Positions 1 to 5,234 of a stretch of DNA of 7,514 nucleotides are shown here, piece by piece (positions within the stretch are counted from its first letter, which is position 1; every line of letters begins with the position of its first letter). Below the pieces are notes generated by a model. The model had not been told where the DNA came from. It saw only the letters and a list, made by a program, of their open reading frames with translations, and did no database searches. The position numbers and the translations under genes are program-made. Source of the DNA: Syntrophus sp. (in: bacteria) (lineage in GTDB: Bacteria > Desulfobacterota > Syntrophia > Syntrophales > UBA5619); NCBI GenBank assembly GCA_013824905.1, contig PNOO01000118.1, positions 1 through 7,514 of the forward strand, written 5' to 3'.

Positions 1-49
1 CAGAGGTGACGACCTCTTCCCAAACATTGCCGAATTTGATCTTTGCCAT
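1..49 (-). CDS. ilvC: Ketol-acid reductoisomerase, N-terminal fragment (runs off window)
   Basis: Only the first 16 codons lie in the window. They read MAKIKFGNVWEEVVTS, which resembles the N-terminus of class I ketol-acid reductoisomerases of Desulfobacterota and relatives (MAKI-FG-V-EEVVT type). The enzyme converts acetolactate to dihydroxyisovalerate with NADPH and Mg2+, the step after acetolactate synthase in valine and isoleucine synthesis. The start is fixed by an AGGAG ribosome site at 56-60, six bases before the ATG. The gene follows ilvN on the same strand after an 89-base gap, the usual ilvB-ilvN-ilvC order. The nucleotide-binding and catalytic domains lie outside the window, so identity rests on this short match plus context. 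Confidence 0.78.
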   Translation of the reverse strand, partial: MAKIKFGNVWEEVVTS

Positions 50-76
50 ATCATTCTCCTTTTATGTATGAAGCAA

Positions 77-93
77 GGCCGGAAACCCCGGCC
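77..93 (-). other. Small hairpin in ilvN-ilvC spacer
   Basis: In the 89-base ilvN-ilvC gap the arms GGCCGG and CCGGCC form a perfect 6-bp stem with a 5-base loop. No U-tract follows, only a few scattered T residues, so a full terminator is unlikely. A second weaker stem (5 of 6 pairs, loop ATCC) lies at about 105-120. The structure may affect mRNA processing or stability between ilvN and ilvC. No function can be read directly. Confidence 0.45.
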
Positions 94-138
94 CGTCATG
101 TTGCGAGGTCATCCGACCCCGGTGAAACCGATTGTTTA

Positions 139-636
139 TTATCTACTGTCGCGCTGCTGGCGGAAGACGGCAATCGCCCCCGTCCTGTTCATCTCCTCCA
201 CGCCGAAAGGCTCGAAGTAATGGAGGATCGCGGCGGTCTTGTCCTTGTTTGCCGAGATCTCCATGATCAGAGAGTCCTCGTGCATCGCGATCACCCGGCA
301 GCCGAAGATATCGATCGCCCGGAGGATCTCCTTGCGGTTCTCCTCCTTGAGGCGGAGGCTGATGAGCATCAGTTCCCGCTGGACGGAGGGAGCCCCCGTA
401 AAATCCGTCACGGAGATCACGTCGACGAGCTTGTCCAGTTGTTTCTTGATCTTTTCCGTGAAATCGCTCTCCGCCCGGCTGGTGAGAGTGATTCGGGAGA
501 TTTCCGGGTTCGTCGTTTCGGCGACGCAGAGGCTCCGGATGTTGTACCCCCGACTGCTGAAGACGCCGGCGATCCGGGAGAGCACCCCCGGCTGGTTGTT
601 GACGAGCAGCGAAATCGTATGTTCTTCAATGGCCAT
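139..636 (-). CDS. ilvN: Acetolactate synthase small (regulatory) subunit
   Basis: This 165-residue protein is the regulatory subunit of acetohydroxyacid synthase. It binds the IlvB catalytic subunit, activates it and normally gives valine feedback inhibition. The length matches IlvH/IlvN-type subunits (about 160-170). Residues 6-80 form the N-terminal ACT domain, with the signature NNQPGVLSRIAGVFSSRGYN at 13-32. Aligned by eye to E. coli IlvH, the valine-site residues Asn11, Gly14 and Asn29 correspond to Asn14, Gly17 and Asn32 here, so the enzyme should be valine-sensitive. Residues about 82-160 form the second ACT-like domain, beginning at the VQRELMLISL strand. The start has an AAAGGA site at 646-651, nine bases upstream. 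The gene is 371 bases downstream of ilvB and 89 bases upstream of ilvC, all on one strand. The wide spacing from ilvB is unusual, because these two genes are commonly adjacent. Confidence 0.96.
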   Translation of the reverse strand: MAIEEHTISLLVNNQPGVLSRIAGVFSSRGYNIRSLCVAETTNPEISRITLTSRAESDFTEKIKKQLDKLVDVISVTDFTGAPSVQRELMLISLRLKEENRKEILRAIDIFGCRVIAMHEDSLIMEISANKDKTAAILHYFEPFGVEEMNRTGAIAVFRQQRDSR

Positions 637-691
637 ATTCCGTTATCCTTTCATTCCAGTGTTCGGTACGGATTGGGGCGACGGTCTTCAT

Positions 692-983
692 CGGGGCTCA
701 GGATTTTGTTTCGACCATGATCATCCTCGCTACGCTGCCGGGAAAAAAATCGCGCTAAAGCACTCAGACAGTTTTCCCGGCGGCCGCTTCGCTGCGGTGC
801 CATGGTGCCCGAAACAATCTCCAAATCGCCCCTTCCGAAGACCATCTCCCCAATCCTCTCTTGTCGGCGTGGCATCATCTGCGCTTTCGAGCAGCTACCG
901 GCGATGAGACAATTTTCCCGTGACAGATGACCTACCCTGAGCCGGTCAATGAGCGCATGATCGAAAAAGGATCCTGAGCCCCG
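692..983. repeat. 292-bp inverted-repeat element in ilvB-ilvN spacer (MITE-like or IS remnant)
   Basis: Positions 692-719 match the reverse complement of 956-983 at 24 of 28 bases, including a perfect 13-bp outer block CGGGGCTCAGGAT. Inside are a perfect 10-bp inverted repeat GCCGGGAAAA / TTTTCCCGGC (737-746 and 772-781) and an imperfect direct repeat AGACA(G/A)TTTTCCCG (766-779 and 907-920, 13 of 14). The element fills most of the 371-base gap between ilvB and ilvN. An open frame on the minus strand across it (651-995) has no recognisable domain and no convincing start. No target-site duplication is obvious at the edges. The layout suggests a miniature transposable element or a decayed insertion-sequence end, but a structured operon-internal RNA is an alternative. 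Confidence 0.5.
737..781. repeat. 10-bp perfect inverted repeat inside the spacer element
   Basis: GCCGGGAAAA at 737-746 pairs with TTTTCCCGGC at 772-781 across a 25-base loop. On the minus strand, the direction of ilvB-ilvN transcription, the stem has A/T-rich inner ends but no U-tract after it, so a simple terminator is unlikely. A short GC-rich stem (CCGC / GCGG with loop TTCGCT) lies just beyond it at about 784-797. These may help shape the ilvB-ilvN intercistronic RNA. Confidence 0.45.
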
Positions 984-1007
984 GCGGAGATACATTTCCG
1001 CAATCCT

Positions 1008-2666
1008 CTACTTTCCGCAGATCATCTCCACATTCGAGCAGCCCGGGGGAATGATCGGGTAGACGTAGTTGTCCGGATCCACCATCGCCTCGAGCATGTA
1101 AGGGCCGGCGGCGCCGCTCATCCTGGCGATCGCCTCCGCCGGGTCCTCGTCCACGGCGATCCGCTCCGCTGGGATGCCGAACCCCTTGGCCACCGCGACC
1201 AGATCGACCTTATCGCCGAGGTCGCTCGTCGTGAAGCGGGCGTCATACCAGAGGTCCTGCATCTGCCGGATCATCCCCAGGTGGCCGTTGTTGATGACGA
1301 CGATCTTGATCGGCAGACGATAATAGCTGATCGTTGCCAGCTCCTGGATGTTCATGTAGAAGCCCCCGTCGCCGCAGATGACGACCACATCCCTATCGGG
1401 GGCGCCCACCTTGGCGCCGATGGCGGCCGGAACGGAGAAGCCCATCGTTCCCATTCCGCCGCTTGTCAGCAGGCTCCGGGGAGAGTGGGTCTTCCAAGTG
1501 CGGACCGTCCAGATCTGGTTGAGGCCCACGTCCGGGACGACGATCGTCTCTCTGGGCATGGCATCCTGGATATTCCGGATGAGGGTTCCCGCCTGGCCGC
1601 ACCCGCCGTCGATCAGCTTTTCCTCCTGGGCCTGTCGCTCCATCCTGATTCGCTCCAGCCATGCGTCTCGGTTTTGGGGAACGATCAGGGGGATCAGCTC
1701 CGTAAGCGCCTCCTGGATATCTCCCACGAAGGGGAGGTCCACATTGATATTCTTCCCGATCGAGGTGGGGTCGATGTCGATCTGGGCGATGGTCGCCAGC
1801 GGGGCGAATTCCTCTATAACGGAGGTGCTCCGCTCCGTAAAGCGGGCGCCGAGGGCGAGGATGAAATCGGAATCGTGGATGATCCGGTTGGCCAGCTCGT
1901 TGCCGTGCGTGCCGATGAAGCCAAGATTGAAGCCGTTCGCGGAGGAGACCGAGCCGATCCCCATCATCGTGGTGACGAAGGGGAGCTGACCCTGCTGCAC
2001 GAGATCGCTCATCTGGACGCATGCATCGCCCAGCTTGACTCCGCCCCCGATGATCAAAACCGGTCGTTCGCTCCGGTTCAGGGCCTGGGCGATCCGCTCC
2101 AGCTGCTCCCGGTTCTCGATCCTTTTCGGCGTCGCCGCCGGTGATTTTTTCGGCTGCAAACTGCAACAGGCGCTGAGAATGTCCTTCGGGATGTCGACCA
2201 GAACAGGGCCGGTCCGGCCGGTGCTGGCTAGCTGGAAGGCCTGGCGGATGGAAGAGCCAAGCTGATTCACGTCCCGCACCATGAAACTGTGTTTCGTGAT
2301 GGGCATCGTGATCCCGATGATGTCCGTTTCCTGGAAGGCGTCCCTGCCCCAGAGGTCGCTGTTGACCTGGGCAGTGATGGCGACCAGGGGCGTCGAATCC
2401 ATGTAGGCGGTGGCGATCCCCGTCACCAGGTTCGTTGCACCCGGACCCGACGTGGTAAGGCAGACCCCTACCTTGCCCGTCGCCCGGGCGTAGCCGTCGG
2501 CGGCATGGGCCGCCGCTTGCTCGTGGCGCATGAGGTAGTGCCTGATAGGGCTGTCGGCCATGCGGTCGTTGAGAGGGAGGGTGTTGGCGCCGGGATAGCC
2601 GAAGATCACATCCACCCCTTCCTCCACGAGGGTTTTCAAAACGACGTCCGCACCGATGAGTTCCAT
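1008..2666 (-). CDS. ilvB: Acetolactate synthase large (catalytic) subunit
   Basis: This 552-residue ThDP-, FAD- and Mg2+-dependent enzyme condenses pyruvate with pyruvate or 2-ketobutyrate, the first common step of valine, leucine and isoleucine synthesis. Domains run in the usual order: N-terminal ThDP pyrimidine domain (about 1-165) with catalytic Glu49 in RHEQAAAHAADGYARATGK, central FAD domain (about 190-330), and C-terminal ThDP pyrophosphate domain with GDG at 432-434 and NN at 459-460. The family segments TSGPGATNLVTGIA and GRTGPVLVDIPKD are present, and length is typical. Two deviations stand out. The first active-site loop reads GYPGANTLPLND, where GYPGGA-(I/L/M)P-YD is usual. Met469 (RQMQ) occupies the position of Trp464 of E. 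coli AHAS II (RQWQ). The start has AAAGGAG at 2673-2679, six bases upstream. Expression is probably controlled by the upstream leader-peptide attenuator. The role is secure; substrate preference is uncertain. Confidence 0.95.
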   Translation of the reverse strand: MELIGADVVLKTLVEEGVDVIFGYPGANTLPLNDRMADSPIRHYLMRHEQAAAHAADGYARATGKVGVCLTTSGPGATNLVTGIATAYMDSTPLVAITAQVNSDLWGRDAFQETDIIGITMPITKHSFMVRDVNQLGSSIRQAFQLASTGRTGPVLVDIPKDILSACCSLQPKKSPAATPKRIENREQLERIAQALNRSERPVLIIGGGVKLGDACVQMSDLVQQGQLPFVTTMMGIGSVSSANGFNLGFIGTHGNELANRIIHDSDFILALGARFTERSTSVIEEFAPLATIAQIDIDPTSIGKNINVDLPFVGDIQEALTELIPLIVPQNRDAWLERIRMERQAQEEKLIDGGCGQAGTLIRNIQDAMPRETIVVPDVGLNQIWTVRTWKTHSPRSLLTSGGMGTMGFSVPAAIGAKVGAPDRDVVVICGDGGFYMNIQELATISYYRLPIKIVVINNGHLGMIRQMQDLWYDARFTTSDLGDKVDLVAVAKGFGIPAERIAVDEDPAEAIARMSGAAGPYMLEAMVDPDNYVYPIIPPGCSNVEMICGK

Positions 2667-2686
2667 GTGTTGCTCCTTTCCGAAAT

Positions 2687-2722
2687 AAAAAAGCCGCCGA
2701 TTCTCCCGAACCGCGGCTTTTT
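2687..2722 (-). terminator. Attenuator terminator hairpin immediately before ilvB (T2)
   Basis: On the transcript, AAAAAGCCGC (2722-2713) pairs perfectly with GCGGCUUUUU (2697-2688), and the inner arms GGUUC / GAAUC extend the stem (one G-U pair, one bulged G) to a GGGA loop. A run of six U (2692-2687) forms the 3' side and tail. It ends eight bases before the ilvB ribosome site, so termination here would silence the operon. Its 5' arm is also complementary to the 3' arm of the preceding hairpin, which is the hallmark of an attenuator. Confidence 0.85.
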
Positions 2723-2743
2723 AAGCAAACAAAAAAGCCGCGG
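2711..2743 (-). promoter_or_regulatory. Antiterminator stem of the ilvB attenuator
   Basis: CCGCGGCUUUUU (2743-2732), the 3' side of hairpin T1, is perfectly complementary over 12 bases to AAAAAGCCGCGG (2722-2711), the 5' side of T2. Two further G-U pairs are possible. The loop is nine bases. Forming this stem prevents both T1 and T2, so it would allow read-through into ilvB. The complementarity is seen directly; the switching role is inferred by analogy with amino-acid operon attenuators. Confidence 0.75.
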
Positions 2744-2762
2744 CCTTGCGGGGCTCGCGGCT
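2731..2762 (-). terminator. First attenuator hairpin with U-tract (T1)
   Basis: AGCCGCG (2762-2756) pairs with CGCGGCU (2742-2736). The inner GCC/GGC adds three pairs past one bulged A, with loop CCGCAA. Six U residues (2736-2731) overlap the end of the stem and follow it. By position it corresponds to the 1:2 (pause or protector) hairpin of classical attenuators, but the U-tract means it could terminate on its own. It starts 23 bases past the leader-peptide stop codon. Confidence 0.8.
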
Positions 2763-2785
2763 CGCATCCTTGTTTGGTCAATCCA

Positions 2786-2875
2786 TCAAAGACGCAACGC
2801 AGCAGCCCCGGTGCGTACGAGTACTACGACGCCAAGTACGAGAAACAGGCTGCTGGACAACGACTGATGGATCAT
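2786..2875 (-). CDS. Val/Leu-rich leader peptide of the ilvB attenuator
   Basis: A 29-codon frame lies between the ilvB promoter and the attenuator hairpins. Thirteen of 29 residues are Ile, Leu or Val, concentrated in LFLVLGVVVLV at residues 10-20, and it ends in a TGA 120 bases before ilvB. Four of the five Val codons are GTA, which looks uncommon in this GC-rich context. The start is supported by GGAAGGG at 2882-2888, six bases upstream. The composition matches the logic of leader peptides such as E. coli IlvL and IvbL: scarcity of charged Val- or Leu-tRNA would stall the ribosome in the run and change folding of the downstream RNA. The peptide itself probably has no function. It is too short for standard gene finders. 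No homology is claimed, only composition, position and the hairpins that follow. Confidence 0.85.
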   Translation of the reverse strand: MIHQSLSSSLFLVLGVVVLVRTGAAALRL

Positions 2876-2907
2876 AAAATGCCCTTCCATTTCCAAATTA
2901 GGGAATT

Positions 2908-2936
2908 CTTCTACATCAAACAGGAGACGTTGTCAA
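2908..2936 (-). promoter_or_regulatory. Sigma70-type promoter of the ilv operon
   Basis: A perfect TTGACA (2936-2931) is followed after 17 bases by TAGAAG (2913-2908), which matches the TATAAT consensus at four of six positions. Transcription would start near 2901, about 25 bases before the leader-peptide ATG. It lies between the citE-like stop codon and the leader peptide, exactly where an attenuated operon needs it. The start site is predicted from sequence only. Confidence 0.72.
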
Positions 2937-2995
2937 GACGAATTTTTTACAGATGAGCCAACGCCTCCAGAGTCAACCCGCTTGCATTCCCAGGA

Positions 2996-3937
2996 TCAAC
3001 CGCCGGTCGCCGCTTTCTGAGCCGATTTCTTTTTTTGTTCCAAGACCTCGATTTTGGCGCTTCTTGTGAGGATTTGTTTTGCTTTTTCATAATGAGGATA
3101 ATCGATCATTCTTCCATCCAGTGCTGCCGAAGCCCTGCCCGCTGCAAGGCTTTGTTCGAAAGCATCGATAAGCTTACGTGAATATTCGATCGCCTCTTGA
3201 GTGGGAGAAAAACACTTATTTAATATTTCCACATTACCCGGATGTATGCAGCTGGATCCAAGGAATCCGTGTTTATAGGAAAGCAGGGCCATTTTCTCGA
3301 AGCCGGCGGTGTCGTTGAATCCGGCCATACTGCCTAATAAGTTCAACGGCAGTTTCCCATAAGCTCGGGCGACAAACACGATCTGCATTCTCGGAATCAA
3401 CCACCCATGATAGGTGGCCTCCGACAGTTCCATTCCCGTATTCGTTGCGAAATCCTCAGTGCCAAGAGAAAGAGAATCGATCCGCTCACTGGCACCGGTA
3501 ATCTCTTGCACGTTGAGATACCCTTTGAGCGTTTCGGCAATGACCGAGATTTTTACATGACTGTGAGGAATTCCCCTTTTTTTTTCCAGTTCGGAGAGGA
3601 ACTCGTCAAGCGCCCTCACCTGTGCACCCGTTTCTACCTTCGGGAAAAAAATACCGTCCAATCCCGGCCAGACCGATGCCTCGACATCACCCCTCAGCAG
3701 CTCATTCGTATGATTGACCCTCACCAAGACGTCGCTCCCGCCCCTGCCCACCAGGGGGATAGCCTCTTTCAGGACGGTTCTTGTCGCCACTTTCTCCGAT
3801 ACGGGAACACTGTCCTCCAAGTCAAGGACAACGGCATCGGCATTCCGCAAGTGGGCTTTCTCGACATACTTTCTCTCGTTTGCCGGCATGATTAATCTCG
3901 ATCGTCTGATCAAATTCTGTGCATAATCGAATCCCAT
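2996..3937 (-). CDS. CitE/HpcH-HpaI family lyase (malyl-CoA/citramalyl-CoA lyase-like), first copy
   Basis: This 313-residue protein belongs to the CitE branch of the HpcH/HpaI aldolase family, a TIM barrel that cleaves or forms 3-hydroxyacyl-CoA esters such as malyl-CoA or citramalyl-CoA. Family landmarks in order are RRSRLIMPANERKYVEKA (11-28), AVVLDLEDSVP (35-45), VRVNHTN (72-78, with the substrate-side Arg73), GIFFPKVET (95-103), the putative Mg2+ ligands Glu135 (VIAET) and Asp162 (LGTEDF), and GFLGSSCIHPGNVEILN (224-240). About 50 residues after the barrel include a Lys/Ala-rich tail. No citDEF-type partner is present, so citrate lyase itself is unlikely. The start has GGGAGG eight bases upstream. 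The gene is divergent from tctCBA. Its base composition is clearly more AT-rich than ilvB or tctA, which suggests separate acquisition. The exact substrate cannot be read from sequence. Confidence 0.88.
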   Translation of the reverse strand: MGFDYAQNLIRRSRLIMPANERKYVEKAHLRNADAVVLDLEDSVPVSEKVATRTVLKEAIPLVGRGGSDVLVRVNHTNELLRGDVEASVWPGLDGIFFPKVETGAQVRALDEFLSELEKKRGIPHSHVKISVIAETLKGYLNVQEITGASERIDSLSLGTEDFATNTGMELSEATYHGWLIPRMQIVFVARAYGKLPLNLLGSMAGFNDTAGFEKMALLSYKHGFLGSSCIHPGNVEILNKCFSPTQEAIEYSRKLIDAFEQSLAAGRASAALDGRMIDYPHYEKAKQILTRSAKIEVLEQKKKSAQKAATGG

Positions 3938-4025
3938 GAATCATTCCTCCCGGTTGCTTTTTATAATAGACTTTTTGGGCGTTCTCTATCTGAAGTGACG
4001 TGAAAAGGCAACCTAATTAATCTAT

Positions 4026-4054
4026 TTGACATAATGCATTTGCATAGGTATACA
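4026..4054 (+). promoter_or_regulatory. Sigma70-type promoter for tctCBA
   Basis: A perfect TTGACA at 4026-4031 is separated by exactly 17 bases from TATACA at 4049-4054, which keeps the TATA core. Transcription would begin near 4061, leaving an untranslated leader of about 155 bases before tctC. The -10 lies inside a palindrome (4038-4057), so repression by an occluding regulator is plausible. Confidence 0.7.
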
Positions 4055-4057
4055 AAT
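4038..4057. promoter_or_regulatory. Candidate operator overlapping the tct promoter -10
   Basis: The 20-base sequence ATTTGCATAGGTATACAAAT is a palindrome with 8 of 10 complementary positions and covers the -10 element and part of the promoter spacer. Its GTATACAAA half resembles sites bound by GntR-family regulators of carboxylate and sugar-acid genes; this is from memory of general motif style. A site here would block RNA polymerase. No regulator gene is in the window. Confidence 0.5.
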
Positions 4058-4138
4058 CCCCTACACTCCCCGGGGGCGTAACCTGCAAACCCCGCCCTGT
4101 GGGTGATGTGCTTCACACGCGGTCTGCGACACTCCGAT

Positions 4139-4154
4139 CTATGCGTACCTATAG
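4139..4154. promoter_or_regulatory. Second, related palindrome in the tct leader
   Basis: CTATGCGTACCTATAG is a palindrome with 6 of 8 complementary positions. On the opposite strand it carries ATAGGTA, which also occurs at 4044-4050 within the promoter operator. The centres are about 99 bases apart. It could be an auxiliary operator allowing looping. Chance similarity is possible for such a short motif. Confidence 0.3.
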
Positions 4155-4215
4155 ACAGTGAGTGCCTTCAAGGGTGGAACTGAAAACAAACTTCAATCAC
4201 TTAAAGGAGGTCAAC

Positions 4216-5208
4216 ATGAAAAGCAGCATGCGCAACATCCGGATCATCGTCCTGGCGCTCCTCGCGGTCTCGGCCGTGGCTCTGGCCGCCGATCCCGCGG
4301 GGGCCGCTTCCTTCACGCCCAACAGGCCCATCGAATTCGTCATCTTCGCCTCACCGGGGGGAGGCAGCAGCATATTTGCCGAGACCGTGGGGGGCATCAT
4401 GGAAAAGGAGAAGCTGGTGCCGGTGGCCGTACCAAGGGTATACAAGCCCGGCGGCAGCCAGGCTGTCGGCATGGCCTACCTGCATGAGAAGAAAGGAACT
4501 CCCTTTTACTTAGGCAGCACCTCCAACTCCTACGTCCTGGCCGGCCTGACGGGCGCCTCCAAGACCATTTCACACAAGGACTTCACAGACATCGCCATTC
4601 TGGCCTTCGACGAGATGGTGTTGATCGCGCGGCAGGAATCCCCCTACAAAAGCTTCAAGGATTTGATCGCAGCGGCCAAAGGTAAGCCGAAAAGCATCAA
4701 ATGGGGCGGGTCCAATGTGGGCGGTTCCGACTCCATCCTGGCGGCCATGATCGGCAAGGCCACCGGTGTTCAATTCAATTACATCGCTTTCCAAGGGGGT
4801 GGTGAGGTGAACGCGGCGCTCCTGGGAGGCCATATCGACATCGCCAGCGCCAACCCGACCGAGGTCATGCCCCAGTTCGAGGGGAAGACGATGCGGGCCT
4901 TGGCCCTTGCTGCAGATGAACGGCTGTCGGGTCTCAAGGATGTTCCCACACTGAAAGAGTTGGGCATCAATGTGACCTTCAGCACCTTCCGCGGGATCAA
5001 CGCCCCGCCGGGCATTTCTCCTGAAGCCGTGGCCTACTACCAGCAGGTGGCCAAGAAGGTCATGGAGACCGCCGCCTTCAAGAAGTACATCGCTGACAAC
5101 TTCATGACCGCGAAGTTCATGGACGGCGCCCAGACGCGCAAGTTTTACGACTCATTTGCGGATCGCACGGGCGACATCCTGCGCGAGCTTGGTGTGGTCA
5201 AGAAGTAG
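4216..5208 (+). CDS. tctC: Tripartite tricarboxylate transporter periplasmic binding protein (TctC/Bug family)
   Basis: This 330-residue exported protein should capture a carboxylate in the periplasm and deliver it to TctAB. A signal peptide covers residues 1-30: basic MKSSMRNIR, hydrophobic core, then a PAGAAS cleavage region. The mature protein opens with the Bug-family first strand and ligand loop, IEFVIFASPGGGSSIFAE (39-56), followed by VYKPGGSQAVGMAYL (75-89), KWGGSNVGGSDS and GHIDIASANPTEV. The usual PGGxxDxxAR ligand motif is altered: Ser52 and Glu56 sit where Asp and Arg are common, so this is a divergent subgroup whose ligand may differ. The start at 4216 is chosen over an in-frame ATG at 4162 because AAAGGAGGT lies at 4203-4211, four bases before it, and the signal peptide then begins correctly. 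It is first in tctCBA, and a strong hairpin follows the stop codon. Confidence 0.93.
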   Translation: MKSSMRNIRIIVLALLAVSAVALAADPAGAASFTPNRPIEFVIFASPGGGSSIFAETVGGIMEKEKLVPVAVPRVYKPGGSQAVGMAYLHEKKGTPFYLGSTSNSYVLAGLTGASKTISHKDFTDIAILAFDEMVLIARQESPYKSFKDLIAAAKGKPKSIKWGGSNVGGSDSILAAMIGKATGVQFNYIAFQGGGEVNAALLGGHIDIASANPTEVMPQFEGKTMRALALAADERLSGLKDVPTLKELGINVTFSTFRGINAPPGISPEAVAYYQQVAKKVMETAAFKKYIADNFMTAKFMDGAQTRKFYDSFADRTGDILRELGVVKK

Positions 5209-5234
5209 TTTTACTATCTGCAACTCAGTGTACA

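Larger units (their letters stand above)
3938..4215. promoter_or_regulatory. Divergent control region between the citE-like gene and tctC
   Basis: This 278-base spacer has no gene. It holds the plus-strand promoter and palindromes listed separately, a GC-rich stretch CCCCGGGGGCG near 4069-4079, and a leader of about 155 bases before tctC. On the minus strand a TATTATAA sequence at about 3961-3968 could be the -10 of the citE-like gene with a very short leader, but no good -35 accompanies it. Confidence 0.6.

Noticed and set aside
43..720. Plus-strand frame opposite ilvN
   Set aside because: Antisense shadow of ilvN, Asp/Arg-rich, with no family resemblance.
651..995. Open frame of 114 codons on the minus strand in the ilvB-ilvN spacer
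   Set aside because: No recognisable domain, Arg/Ser-rich low-quality composition, no clear ribosome site, and it crosses both inverted repeats of the spacer element. It also overlaps the ribosome-site region of ilvN. Probably not a gene.
680..995. Target-site duplication flanking the spacer inverted repeats
   Set aside because: The bases just outside (CTTCAT on the left, GCGGAG on the right) do not match, so insertion is not proven.
1393..2781. Long 462-codon minus-strand frame overlapping ilvB
   Set aside because: It is ilvB read in another frame, very rich in Arg, Gly, Pro and His, and starts within the attenuator region. The high GC of ilvB explains its length.
2667..2907. T-box riboswitch as the regulator of ilvB
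   Set aside because: No T-box consensus or specifier stem was seen. The Val/Leu-rich short frame plus exclusive hairpins explains the leader better.
2938..2995. Terminator after the first CitE-like gene
   Set aside because: Only a short T-run in the ATCTGTAAAAAATT neighbourhood on the minus strand and a direct repeat TCAACC; no convincing stem. Read-through into the ilv leader cannot be excluded.
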